From Trema orientale (lineage: Eukaryota; Streptophyta; Magnoliopsida; Rosales; Cannabaceae): a stretch of DNA of 64,000 nt. The stretch is taken from contig JXTC01000005.1 of NCBI GenBank assembly GCA_002914845.1, positions 1,474,394 to 1,538,393 on the forward strand. The letters run 5' to 3'. The number at the start of each line of letters is the position of its first letter. Position 1 is the stretch's first letter. Of the stretch, positions 23,311-34,914 are shown in pieces. The notes below the pieces were generated by a model. It had not been told where the DNA came from. It worked only from the letters and a program-made list of their open reading frames with translations, and did not search any database. The position numbers and the translations under genes were made by a program.

Positions 23311-23715
23311 TATTTTAACTATTCAGTTAAAGTAATAAAATGTTGTAGAGAAACACAGCTTTGCTAATTACATTATTTTTTACCTCCACAGGATGATAAC
23401 TAAGCTAATATATAATCACAAGAATTACCCCATTTTTCAATCCTTCTTTACAATATCATAATTTTACCAGGCAACCCCTGCCCATCCACCTGCTTTCTAA
23501 AATTTGTATCTCATAAATTCTATGAACATATTTGTCTGACTACTCAGCATCAAAATCCGAGACTGCTTCACCACTAGGATGAACAGCTCTAACAAAATTC
23601 TGTGTCATTTACTTTGGTATTTTCTTCTTTCCTTTCTTTCCGAACAGACATTGAATCATACTTGAGCAAAGAATTCCAATCTTCTATGCTTGACATGTAC
23701 AATAAGAATACTTTC

Positions 23716-26535
23716 TCAATCATAACTTGCACCCTTCACTGTTGATGAGTTCCATAAGTGAGTAGCCTCACGCTTCAAGAACAAGGCATAGAGTAGTTCA
23801 TTCCATGTGTCGGGGACTCCGGGCAGACACCAATGGCTGCAGTCCTGGCGGTGGAGAGACACCGGACCCATGTCAGGGCCAAGATAGTACAGAGATGAAT
23901 GCCCATCTTTTCTCCGTGCAGTCATTCGAGTTACATTCAGTATCTTGACATTCATTGCCTCTAATGTGTTTGCGTGAGCTGATAACACAGTGTTGGGTAT
24001 CTGGAATTGAACCCAGCTTTCAGAAGGCACCAATAAGGATCCTAGCTCTGGTAGTGTCTCTAAGTGACAGTTTCCCCCATTCTTCCAATCCCCACCTCTG
24101 CATAATTCATGTCATAGGAATTTTAGCTACTAAAATTGGTGCATATAAGACACCAAGAAACAGTATAGCAAACTTTTTCTAATGTGAACTTTTTAGTTTA
24201 AGAGATTATTGCTTATTAGAAAGACTCGAGCGAACGAACCTGAAATGGACAGGGGCGTATGTACGAAAGAAAACCTGGGTCTTGGTTGAGTTTACTTCAT
24301 TCTCAATCCAGCGTACCACAGTCTCTATGGACCTTTGGTATGCATCATCTACCGTCATTTCCATCTTTACTTCAGCCCCTTCTTGGAAGTAGCAACCCCT
24401 GGCCAAAGAGTTATCAACTTTAATCCTTTCACCAAAATTTAGAAAGCAAAAAGAATCATCGAGGCATCACTTAAAACACGATATTGTATCTTTAAGTTTC
24501 TACAAACCATAACTTCAGAATTTCCATTGCGACTTTCTTCAACATTGCATATATGCACAAAGCAGAAGTTAATAAAATGTTATAGGAATCTTAGTATGAG
24601 GGCATAGAAATATTATCATATACAAACGCTAATGTACATTTATGCATCTACCATCTTGTTGAAAAAAATGCAAATTAAACTAAGCTTCTCAAAAAACATA
24701 AGAAAGTGTGCATAAAGTTTAAAAGTTACCCTCTTATGGTCTTCCCGTAATTCCACCAGTGCCCTGTGTTAAAGATCAAAATATCTGCATCTCTCCATTG
24801 AGAAGATGTCCAATCCATCTGATCCAATTTTAGAGTTGTCTTAATCTTTTCTTGGGATCCAGAAGGCGGGCGGCTTTGCAGTACGAGAAATGGAGCCCTA
24901 TAGTATTCTATGGTGCAGTTAAAAGTCTTAAACTTGAACACCAAGAATCCTTTGTGCTTTGTAATTGGACTTCCATTCACTTCATAGATTGAGTTCTTAT
25001 CAGGTACTGCAGAAGAAAGCAAGCAAAGGAGTGACTCCCATTGGTTTCTTCCGATTGAATCGCCAACGAAAACTAGCCGTTTGTTCCGCAATTTTTCCAA
25101 CATCAACTTGGCATCAAATCTGTTTTTATGAGTAACAAACTTAATCAGTACCTCTAGTTTTACCAGATTTAGTATACGTATAAACAGACAACTATCTTTA
25201 CTACAGGCAGAGACGAAAGGATTTCAATACTGACATGAAAATGACAGGTTTGTTGGATATAAAAAAAATTATAAAAAAGATCAGAACCTGAAAATAAAAA
25301 AAATATTAACAGATAAGAGAAAATCCAGGAAATAGCGACGGAAAATTATAGAAATACTTCTTATTTTCAGGGGGAAAAAAGACGAAAAGAAAGACTTTTC
25401 TGCTCAAAGATGACTTCTCCATGTCAACATCCAAACTTTCACGGGCATAGAGTGAGAAAATAAAAGACAAAACCGACGCATCAATAAAAGGAATTCACTT
25501 AAAATTGCAATAGAAGTTCAATCCACTTCAAGAAGATGACAATATCAAAGCTAAACAAACTAACATAGTTGCATACAGGGTCGAAAAAGATGATGACATC
25601 TAAGGTCAAACTAAAATTGGTTGTCATTTTCTCGGAAAATAATTATAAACATAATAGATAATCCTCACAATCGACATAAATATAGGAAAATGCTCACAAA
25701 TGCATCAGTACCAATAGAAACTACTGGTGCCCGGAAAGCTTATCCTTTTGCTTATGTAAGGAAAAATGCTGGCAGTGACAGATAAGGCACTTTCAAAGCT
25801 TAAGTGCAAGATTTTTTTTTTATTCAATATTAATTCTCCATTCGTCTCAGCAAACAAATATTTTTTTGTTTTATGCCATCATAGAGTCCAGTTTGAAAAA
25901 TTCAACCATTTGATAGCGGAGAGTTTCAAAGCTTAGCTTCCATAACTCAACAATAATTAAATTCTGAACACACGATAAACTCTATTTAGTTTTCCTACTC
26001 TCTCTAGTTTTATCAAAACCAAAGGAAAAAAAGAAAAAAGGAACAGTTGTAAATGCAATAAAAGAAAAACCAGTAACTTTCAGAACCTGGGCAAGTTGCA
26101 ATTCCTAGGCTGCCATCTCCACTTGGTGTAAAACAAATCAGGACGGCCATTCTCAGAGCAACGAAAGCCTTCATCCAAAAAACGACAATCTTTGGACTGA
26201 TACAGAGGATAGGATTCATCCCAAACCCAATCTCCATCAAACACATCACACAACTCACCCTTTTCTCCAAGAAACTCAACTCTCTCTCTCTGATTCTCAA
26301 CCGACCCTTTTGTCTGCAACCACATAAACCTCTCTGATTGGCCCGAGACTCGATACCCTTTAGAGAATTTTCTCGAGTCCAAGTAAAAAAAGCAAAAAAC
26401 CACACAGATGGTCACAAAGAAGAACCCCAGAACACCCAAAGATGGCTCAAACAATCTTAAACGCTTGAATTTCTTGTAAGCTTCAGAGAATGGCATCATG
26501 GCTTCAAGGTCTAACTTTGATGGGTTCATAGACAT
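23716..26535 (-). CDS. Trichome birefringence-like polysaccharide O-acetyltransferase (TBL10/TBL11-type)
   Basis: TBL proteins transfer acetyl groups to cell-wall polysaccharides in the Golgi; the TBL10 clade has been linked to rhamnogalacturonan-I. Exons 26535-26087, 25119-24730, 24398-24240 and 24097-23716 join through GT-AG introns to 459 residues. The N-terminal cytosolic part is followed by one membrane anchor at about 32-52 (type II topology). The PMR5N domain spans about 95-150 with conserved cysteines and ends in [11 protein letters not shown]. The catalytic GDS motif is at 169-171 ([13 protein letters not shown]) and the DxxH motif at 418-421 ([16 protein letters not shown]). All key residues are present, so the enzyme should be active. 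Assignment to the exact TBL member and substrate is by resemblance only. Either M1 or M3 may start translation. Confidence 0.93.
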
Positions 26536-26865
26536 CGGAGAGAGCTCAAATACAAGATTTTGGAATCTGGGCAGGTGATAAGAATCAACTTTTGCTTGAC
26601 AAAGAAAGTAATAAACTGAATGGTTTTAAAAGGAGAGAGCTTAGTACCATTCATGGCCAAATAAAATTCAAACTCTAAAAATCTCTCTCTATTTTTTTTG
26701 GGGGGTGGGGGGTGCTCTGCTTTGCTTGGTAGGTCAGTTTTGTAAAGTCATGAATGCCCAAGTTAGAAAAAGTTAGAGGCCAGATGGGTATGGAGGAAGC
26801 AAGGGAGGGAGCATTCATGGCGGAGCTAATGATAATAAATATACGCTCTCTCTTCTTTTCTGTCA

Positions 26866-26868
26866 CTT

Positions 26869-26872
<4 letters not shown>
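26866..26872 (-). promoter_or_regulatory. TATA box of the TBL gene
   Basis: TATAAAG is read on the minus strand about 330 bp upstream of the start codon. A (GA)n tract lies immediately on its upstream side; such tracts are common in plant core promoters. Confidence 0.5.

Positions 26873-26900
<28 letters not shown>
26872..26900. repeat. (GA)n microsatellite in TBL promoter
   Basis: This is an uninterrupted run of GA dinucleotides directly upstream of the presumed TATA box. Confidence 0.95.
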
Positions 26901-26903
<3 letters not shown>

Positions 26904-26904
26904 G

Positions 26905-29900
26905 TTTAGTAAGTAGAATAATGATCCAAAACACCTGTGACTAATGGCTATGGCTGCTCTCATAAACAACATTAAAAAAAAAAGGTGGCATAAGATTATT
27001 ATTATTTTTTTTTTTGGAACAGAACTTAAGATTTTGAGATAGAGAAAGAAAATGCGCCTCTGAGTATATGAGTCTCAGTTTATAAATAAAGCTCAAATTT
27101 TTTTTCCAAAAAAAAAAAAAAAAAAAGAAAATGGATTGTTTGGGTTGAACTTGAAACTGAGTTGATAAAAAACTCGGACCTTAAAAAACATGTTCGAGTC
27201 CAAACGTGGGTAGTGGCCGAATCGGAGAAAAGAAGTGGGCAACGGTTAGGAAATGCTAAGCCACTCTTTGTTTCAGAACGTGGAAAATAACTGTTAATCT
27301 TGGCCATTCTAATTGGGTCGTGTAATTCACGCGGGATACAAAGGATAGTTGTTTGTTTTTTATTCTCGTTTAATCGATAATCCCGACAACACTACCGCTG
27401 TAAAGCAGATTATATCTCATCATTCTTCCTAATTTACCCCTCTTGTAATTAAAATTGTATCTTAGCCAAGAAAAGAATTTTTATCAATTTTTTTATTTTT
27501 TTCCTACAAAAGAAAATCGCATTTATCTTTTATTTTTTATTCGCCACATGGCCCATAACAGGATGGGTCATGAATCATGATGCAAATCAGAATAATATTG
27601 TATTTTGGATCAAGATCAATGAACAGAAATTGTTGAACTTTTAATACTAAAATTCCTACATTTGTTGACTTTTTTCTTTTTAATAAAAAAAAGCGGAGTC
27701 CTTCTATGACAATGACACTCAATACGGATACAGCACTAAAAATTATATCTATTCATTGTTTCTCAAAAAATATATGTGTATATACATAGTTATATACTTA
27801 TTTACTCATTTTTTACGAAGAACACCGTTTATTTTCTCAATCAGTAATTTGAAAATGATCCTTCAAATAAGTTAATCTATTATCATCGATATCGAGCAGT
27901 CAACAATTTGATTTTCTACAAAAAAAAATTATAGAATCAATGCCAGACAATTGTGGTACTTGAACTAATTTTTGTTATTCTTAATATAAGCTCTTTCATT
28001 TTTTTTTTCCCTTTCTTTTTGCTTGACTTTTTTTTTTGAACACGTACCTTTTTTATTCGGTATTGAGTATTCATAGACTGGACAAGTTTACGATGTCAAG
28101 AAAAGAAAAGCATATATTATATGGATAACTTGTTATGTGTTTCCTTGTGGATAATGCAAAAGAAAAAATAAAATAAAAATAAGGAAAGAAATAGATACAT
28201 AAATAAGAAAACTCATTAACACCACTTATACAAGTTAGGTACAAAGCTGTAGATGCGTTGCACTTTCTTTGAGTGGACCTTTCTCTAGATCCTAATGGAT
28301 CCTTCTTTCCATTTTATGCACCGGCTTGACCAAAATCCCAAATTAATTGAATGGGAAGACAAATAGGAATAAAGAATTTTTTTTTAATACTTTGGTTACA
28401 AATTAGTGGGAAAGGGGTGGAGGGTGGGATCAAACTCCACACCTCTTGCACTCGTGAAAGAGTTTTTGCCACACGAGCTATTGCTCGTAGGTAGGAATAA
28501 AGTATTTGGTATTATTAATTTAATGCGTTGCCAAATTTAAACACGTTGCCAATATGCCGAACGAAGAAACCAAATAAGTTTATACAGTGTCTTATGATAG
28601 TACAACTATACAAGTTCTTAACGAACCTTGTTAGCACTTCCTGAAAAATATTTTGTAGCCTCGGAGATGTTAAATTGAGACTTGAGTTTATCAACCATTG
28701 ATTGATAATTTGTCAAGTTATAAGGTCATCTATTATCTTAAGGTACCATACACAACTTAAATCATGGTTTAATATCTTAAATCATCATACTAACGTTTTT
28801 ACAATTTTTTTCAAGAGGGGAGAAACAAGATTTAGTAATACATCAAAGATACACGTGAATATGTTATTGTTGTTGTTGGTTTTTTTTTTTTTTTTTTTCC
28901 TTCTTCTGTTTTTTTTTGGACTTGAAATTCCAACCCCAGGCAGAAAATATTAATAATTATAATTATAACGAATCTCTAGAAAGGTTGATATACATGCCAT
29001 TTGTCTGGGACAGAATCAAAGGGATATGAGCGGCATAGCGTACCCGCCATGCCCATGTTCTCCATTTTGCCGATTCAGGATGATGTGTTTATAAATTTGT
29101 AGTACCGAGTGATGAGGTCATCTACTAAAACGAGCAAAACCAAGGGCCAATAAGCTGGAAACTTCATGGAAATAATTCACCATGCAGCTATGTGCCCTCT
29201 GGTGTGTTTTATTTATTTGAAACATTCGAGTATTAGAAGTGTGGTTATCATTTGATCATGGCTAAGATTACAACCTCTTACATAACTTCTCCTCCTATAA
29301 TCATTTGCCAAAATGACAATGACAGGCATTCAAATTCAGTCCAATTTTCAGGGTTTTGGTTCTTCTGGAGTAAAAGTTTCATGACATAAAGATCAGACAC
29401 ATACCTTAATCCCTAGCTATAGAACAATATTTCCACACACTATTAATAGCGCAAATCAAATCAAATATCAAGAAACAGGTGTGTGTTAAAGGATGAGGTT
29501 TCTACTTTCTAGCCATCGGCTTACTTGTAGTGCAAGGAGAACTAAGGTGGGTTTATTTTTGGATGATAAAGAAAGCCATATCTCAAAAGTCAAAAGTGAG
29601 CACTACAAGCAACCATTATGTATTATAGAGAACTACAGGCAGTGAGTTCCACCTGAACTTGATTTACATTGTCCCACATTAGACAATATTAGGAATGATT
29701 GTCTTTAAATCATTGGCCAAATATACTTCTTATCTGAACAGTCAAGGAACTCTACCAAATATATCATTTGATAACATTTAAATAAGAGTAACAATAAGTG
29801 AAGTTCAATTCCATATCTTCATTCCCTTCTTTTTCTCTTCCTTGAACCAACATTTTCTGATAACGGTCCTCTCGTGAACCCAACAATCTTTGGGAGGTAA

Positions 29901-30400
29901 ACAATAACCTCTAGTATTGCTAGATAGGTCCCATGAGGAATCAACCACAGACGTTGTAGGAGAAAACCATGGGCCTGACCACTTACCTACCCCTCATGGG
30001 TCTTCCCTGAAGCAACATGGAGTGAGAATTCAAACCGAACTCAATATGCCAAGGGTAGTAACTAATAGGAGTCCAAGCGTTCAATTTTAACACTGGAGTT
30101 TCATTTTTATTATGACATTTTAGTGTCTCCGGCCAGAGTCATCAAAATCAGATTGAAAATTTACGAAAGTGAATAAAGAAAAAAAAACTAATATAATGAG
30201 TTATGACAGAGCCAAACTTGAAGAGTCTATCAATAGGAGGCTGTATTTAAATTTCTCAAATTAAATGTAACATTGGCCACTGAAATTCCCAACACACCCC
30301 TCAGCAAAATCTATAGATAGAAATCATAGCACGCAATCCCAAATAGAAAACTCTAAAGACATTACCAAATACCAAAGGTTTAATCATGTTTTATCGACCA
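26905..30400. other. Intergenic region, no gene recognised apart from a SINE
   Basis: This is AT-rich sequence with poly-A and poly-T runs (27105-27125, 28880-28900) and one SINE (28379-28491). The part next to 30414 probably includes 3' UTR of the gene there. I see no protein-coding similarity. Confidence 0.5.
28364..28506 (-). mobile_element. tRNA-derived SINE with target duplication
   Basis: On the minus strand the body reads gagcaatagctcgtgtggca then a B-box-like gtggagtttgatccc and ends in ttaaaaaaaaattc. A-box-like TAGCTCGTGTGG and B-box-like GTTTGATCCC are at the expected tRNA-like spacing. The flanks carry a 15-bp duplication with one mismatch: taggaataaagaatt at 28364-28378 and taggaataaagtatt at 28492-28506. 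This supports retroposition by target-primed reverse transcription. Confidence 0.75.
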
Positions 30401-30413
30401 CTAACCTTCCTCA

Positions 30414-30902
30414 TCAAAGATTGTGCGGACCATACATCAGTTGTAGAAGAAAATTCTTGCGCTCTTCAACCGGGCAACCAAAGAATGCCCTCACCCTTGA
30501 AGCATTTTGAGTGAGAAAGGTGTACCCTCTATATCTTAGCCTTTTATCAACACCAAGGTTCACCAACTCGGCAAAAACTTCTTCCTCAGAATAAACTCGA
30601 GCTTGACCCCTCTTAGCAATAGTATTTCCTTCCCTTATTGCCTCTGCAACACTATTAATTGCCTCCTTTATGCTTTCAAACTCCCTCCTGCATAGATCAT
30701 CCCTTGGAGCATTTCGTTTTTTCCCTTTCAAAGTTGTTGGAGACTTATTTATATGGTGTTTAGTACTATAATATACTTGGTGCAATTTTAAGGCATAGAC
30801 TACAGAACAAACAACTTGAACTGCAGCTGTTCTTCGTCTTCGATCCCAATTCATCATCCAGTCTTCTTCCTCATTATCTTCCTGATTTTCTGGCCAAGTC
30901 AT
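30414..30902 (-). CDS. Myb/SANT-like (Harbinger-associated) protein, possibly partial or chimeric
   Basis: A single open frame of 162 residues. The C-terminal half (about 90-158: EAIREGN, RVYSEEEVFAELVNLGVDKR, LRYRGYTFL, RVRAFFGCPVEERKNFLLQL) resembles the C-terminal segment of plant Myb/SANT-like (Myb_DNA-bind_3) proteins, which derive from the DNA-binding partner of PIF/Harbinger transposases. The Myb domain expected upstream is absent. Instead the frame begins with an acidic stretch, then NWDRRRRTAAVQVVCSVVYA and a KSPTTLKGKKR segment, which reminds me of the start of HARBI1-like proteins; that resemblance is weak. It could be a domesticated gene, the last exon of a longer gene, or a decayed transposon. 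No conserved catalytic residues are visible. Confidence 0.55.
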   Translation of the reverse strand: MTWPENQEDNEEEDWMMNWDRRRRTAAVQVVCSVVYALKLHQVYYSTKHHINKSPTTLKGKKRNAPRDDLCRREFESIKEAINSVAEAIREGNTIAKRGQARVYSEEEVFAELVNLGVDKRLRYRGYTFLTQNASRVRAFFGCPVEERKNFLLQLMYGPHNL

Positions 30903-31470
30903 CTACAACACATTTTTTCGTTAAAGAAAAACAGGAGACATTGCCAAAATTCTTTCCCATTCTATCTAAATGACACGCTTATAGCCTTAGGACACTGAAT
31001 CTCAATCCATTCACATATTATGCTCCCCAATCTGGAAAAAAACACCAAAAAGAAAAGGGAAAACAAGCATAAAGTTCTTTTCTTTGAGCTCAAGATGAAA
31101 ACTTGACGATAACTTTAAGGGTAATGTTTACTAATCTGTATGAAAAGAATCGGTATGGAGAAGGGTTTAGAGAGTAATAAAAAGGATCAAAGGAATCAAA
31201 ACTTGAGTCATCCCTTTCCAACTTCACTAATCAAAACTTGTGCCTAAAAATGACTGGGACAACCAAACACTTCTCTTATTTCCACCCCATTACAGTCCTT
31301 CACGAATTAGTAAATTACAAATTGGTAGACATAAGCTAATTGTTATTGATCTCCCAACAAACTGGAATGGAACTGAAAAAGTAGTCACTTGACTAGAGAA
31401 CGACATAGATGGCTCTCATTCAAGATAATACAAAGGTTAACATGTTGCTAGGTTTTATCTGAATCATTTC

Positions 31471-31564
31471 GGGTCATGAAAACCCGCTAATCTTCTATCT
31501 ATTAGGGTCATGAAAACCCGCTAATCTTCTATCTATTAGGGTCATGAAAACAAATCTTCTATCT
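31471..31564. repeat. 34-bp tandem repeat, about 2.7 copies
   Basis: Units starting gggtcatgaaaacccgctaa lie at 31471, 31505 and 31539; the third is shortened. The first two copies are identical. Confidence 0.9.
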
Positions 31565-31826
31565 AACTTGAAAAATAATAATAATAGTTACCCTTTACAC
31601 AAAAATTTCAATTCCATTACAATGTATATGCATACTAAATCAACATACTCAGAAAGCTCAATATATTGAGGAAAAAGATCATACCTTTCTTTTTCAGAGC
31701 ACCAGGAGCTATAAATGTCTACCTAAACTTCAATTCAATCAAAAACCAAAAAACCCAATAAGAAAAATAAACTAAAAAAGAAAAAAGCTTGAGGGGGTTG
31801 GGATTAACTCGGTGCTGGGTCCTGTT

Positions 31827-32036
31827 TTATGATTCAGAGCTTGAGGTTGAGTGGGGGTGTTCTAAGGAGGGAGAGGAGGAAGAAGAAGAAGTGGGTTCTT
31901 CAGAACGGTCGAGATTGACTTGGGCTTTCTCAAGGAAGGGCTTGAAGCCAAGCTGCAGGGTCAGGTACCCGAATGCCAAGGCTCCCACCACCACCACCCC
32001 TGATCTCATTGCATTCATCTTAGTCCTGTGATCCAT
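31827..32036 (-). CDS. OEP7-like chloroplast outer envelope protein
   Basis: This small 69-residue protein has one membrane segment (about residues 12-30, SGVVVVGALAFGYLTLQLGF) followed by FKPFLEKAQ. This is the arrangement of OEP7/OEP14 envelope proteins, signal-anchored proteins that insert in the chloroplast outer envelope, where positive residues after the membrane segment direct targeting. The tail is hydrophilic and Ser/Glu-rich, as in the family. The gene is intronless, as far as can be seen. Translation may start at M1 (32036) or M7. A palindromic ACGACGTCGT lies about 110 bp upstream. Assignment rests on topology and the FKPFL block, so the precise orthologue is uncertain. Confidence 0.7.
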   Translation of the reverse strand: MDHRTKMNAMRSGVVVVGALAFGYLTLQLGFKPFLEKAQVNLDRSEEPTSSSSSSPSLEHPHSTSSSES

Positions 32037-32146
32037 CCTTTTTCTTGGGCGCCCACTTCACCGTAGCTAAACCAAAACCAAAACCAAAACCAACATCAAA
32101 CCAACTACAGGTTGGTAAAGTAGACTTATGAGTTATGACACAGCAC

Positions 32147-32156
32147 ACGACGTCGT
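32147..32156. promoter_or_regulatory. Palindromic bZIP C-box (ACGACGTCGT) upstream of OEP7-like gene
   Basis: This perfect 10-bp palindrome has a GACGTC core. Its position roughly 110 bp upstream of the start codon suits a proximal promoter element. Confidence 0.45.
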
Positions 32157-32739
32157 ATCTTATTGATAACATCATAACAAATCCATCATGGAACCCATTG
32201 GTCGACACTTTGACAATCCAACGGTGAATCAGGAAGCTCATTTTGTTCTGCGGTTTATTTTATGTTTGCCCATATTAATTACAAGTTTCAATTTTTCCTC
32301 CCAAACCACTAACATCGTCTTTATATCAAACAGATATACGAAAAATAATGGAGATAATTATATTTTTTTATATCTTTTATTTTTGGTGTTTGTTTAATTT
32401 ATATATTGTCTTTTGATTATTATCAATATTTGACTGTTTATATATTACTTTTTGATTATTATCAACATTTGATTTTGAGATTTAGAATTTATAATAAATT
32501 TATATCTTTTCTAAGTCAAAAACCAATTTTAATTATTAAATTTACCAAAATATCCTTAAAAATGTAAATATATATATATATATTAAAAGAAATAACATTT
32601 AAAACACGCTAAATGGTTTTATAAATAATATTTAATTTTTATATGTTTTTACATTTTTTAAATTACTTTTTTAAATATTTGTTCTTTTAGCTATTTATTT
32701 TAATTATTTTTAAATTTAAATTAAGTATTATATATATAT

Positions 32740-32912
32740 GGGGATGACTACGGTAGGGGCGTCCCTACGTAGACGGCATGCCTTAATTATCGTTGGATGG
32801 GAATCTATGGGGAATAACGGGAATCTGTGGAGAATCTATTTATATACAGATTCTCATCCAACGGTGAATAGACAGGGCCCTACGTAGGGGCGTCCCTACT
32901 GTAGACGCGTCC
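32740..32912. mobile_element. Short TIR element, family D copy 1
   Basis: The left end contains ctacggtaggggcgtcccta followed by cgta; the right end, on the other strand, reads ggacgcgtctacagtaggga followed by cgcccctacgta. The interior is a second inverted pair (gttggatgggaatct and agattctcatccaac). The 173-bp element is thus nearly a full palindrome. A truncated relative begins at 52393. Confidence 0.75.
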
Positions 32913-32922
32913 TATATATATA

Positions 32923-33818
32923 GGTTGCCAATCTAATAGGTATTTTTTTTACCTATGTGTAAGTATTTTTTTTTAGCCGTCAGCTATAATGAGGTGCATA
33001 AAAAAATGTGCATTATTAATGCTATTTCTCTTAGGTGGTGTTTGGTTGATAGTAATGGAATGTAATGGAATAGAATGTAATGGCTTTACATTGATTAGTT
33101 TCACTTTTTACTTATGAATGGCCTTTACAATGTAATGACCATTACATCAAATAAATGAATTAGAATTATACTTGAAAATGGATGTAAAGGCCATTACATT
33201 CCTAAGTTAGCCACTTTTTTCCTTTTTTCCCCTCATTTAACATATTTTACCCCCTCATTATTATCTTCTTCCTCATATCTATGACTAAACCAAATGTAAA
33301 ACTTGCATCCATATTCATGACTAAACTACCTATAAATCATCTTTTTCCTCATATCATCCAATTACTATATTTTTGTTTTCTAATATACATTTTGTATGTT
33401 ATATTTATATGGTAAATAATAATGAGCAATTATTAAAATATTAATTTTACTACCATAAGAAATTTAATCTATTTTTATATTTGGTAATTGAATCTATTTT
33501 TATATTTTCTTTTTTCCAATAGTGATAGCATTTATTTTTTTAAAAAAAATTAATTCAAAATCAGGGGTATATTAGTCAAAGTACAGTTAATTCCATTACA
33601 TTCCATAGTTAATTCCAAAGTTTCAACCAAACAAAATAATCACCTTTCTTTTCCTTTCCATTCTTATTCCCATTACAATTACCATTACATTCAATTTTAT
33701 TCCATCCAAACAAACGGCACCTTACTTTTTATTATAAAAAAATGCGCATGATAAATTTTCATTACCCAAAATAATACCTATGTATAAATAAAAAAAAAAC
33801 ATAATGGATTGATGCCCG
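32923..33818. mobile_element. Foldback MITE, family B copy 2, interrupted by a Tourist-like MITE
   Basis: The left end ggttgccaatctaataggta plus T-run and tacctatgtgtaag, and the right end with aatacctatgtataaat and ggattgatgcccg, correspond to the two ends of the copies at 247-490 and 45049-45290. The 688-bp element at 33034-33721 splits it. Confidence 0.75.
33034..33721. mobile_element. Tourist-like (PIF/Harbinger-type) MITE with TTA target duplication
   Basis: The left terminus is GGTGGTGTTTGGTTGA and the right terminus on the opposite strand GGTGCCGTTTGTTTGG. The element is bounded by TTA at 33031-33033 and TTA at 33722-33724, the 3-bp duplication typical of PIF/Harbinger elements. Subterminal repeats of aatgtaatgg and their complement (ccattacatt) are abundant. 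No transposase is encoded. Confidence 0.8.
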
Positions 33819-34748
33819 TATATAAATATATATATCTTTAAAATTTAAAATGGTATTTTCATAAATTTAATAGTCAAAATTGGTATTTGATTCAAATAAG
33901 GTATAAATTTGTTACAAATTTCAAATTTGGAGGTCAATATTGATAATAACCAAAACATAATATATAAATTGAACAAACCATCAAAATGCAAGGTATAAAA
34001 ATTTAATTAACCCAAAATAATGTTTCATAATTTTGTGGTGTTTGTTGAAAATCCAAAAATGGAAAAAAAAATCAACATCAATTTAATTAAGACACAAAAT
34101 GTAAATAATTACTCTCAAATAAATTATGAAAACAAACTACAATGCATATTCAATTATTTGTCTTAAAAAAATCCTATAGCCTAATAAGGAAAAATAAATT
34201 TAAAAAACATAGAGAATAAGCAAGGCTAACGATGAAATATAAGACTAATAATTTATCTTCTTCTTATTCACCAAAATAACCAAAAATGAAACATAAAATA
34301 AGTAGTAAAGTTATATCATTTATAATATTTTATGTTTTACCAGCTGAACTAACTAGTAACCATGATAAATATAGAGAATAAAACCAAGAAATATATATAT
34401 ATATAAACAAATAAACCATACAATTTTTGTAATTTTTTTTTAACTGAGTAAGTTAAAAAAATGTCTAAATTAAGTTTTCTATCCCCAAAAATAAGGGAAT
34501 TTTTGAAAAAATTTGAATTTAGTGGCCTACTGGTCTTTTTAAAACATGTTGAATGTTTAGGGGGGGACATTTATGTAACTTTTTATATTATCGGGGGCGA
34601 ATTGAGAGAAATGGAATATACGAGTGATAAAAATGAAAATAGCCTTTTGTTTAACTTTACAAAATGCCACGGCTCCTACCACAGGCCAGACCCAAATGAA
34701 ATAAAGCCAACCAAATTGCGGTAAACCATTCTTATGCTTCCCCTAGAG

Positions 34749-34880
34749 GTATGTTTTTGCAATTTGATCAACTGGGTTCCTGCTAATTAATTGGTATTTT
34801 CACATTAGTCAGCTTTTACGGCTTATTAGCTTTTTTTTTTTTTTTTTTTGGATGAACAATGTTTTACTTTGATTTTTCAG
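34749..34880 (+). other. Probable 5'-UTR intron of NAXD with a short uORF across it
   Basis: CTAGAG|GTATGT and the acceptor TTTTTCAG|TAG fit plant splice consensus. After splicing, an upstream ATG at 34733 would read ATGCTTCCCCTAGAG-TAG, a five-codon open frame that ends before the main ATG at 34915. Confidence 0.45.
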
Positions 34881-34914
34881 TAGTTATAGTATCTGGGTTC
34901 TGTTAAGAGAAAGT

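Larger units (their letters stand above)
32350..34013. mobile_element. Foldback element, family A copy 3, split by nested insertions
   Basis: The left arm (32350-32735) and right arm (33825-34013) match the two halves of the intact copy at 21148-21643. For example tttaattatttttaaattta precedes the break and atatatatctttaaaatt follows it. The interruption consists of a family D element (32740-32912) and a family B MITE (32923-33818) that itself carries a Tourist-like MITE. Confidence 0.75.

Noticed and set aside
29669-29680. ttgtcccacatt, similar to the snRNA upstream sequence element
   Set aside because: No TATA at the required distance and no snRNA sequence downstream; such words also occur by chance or in LTRs.
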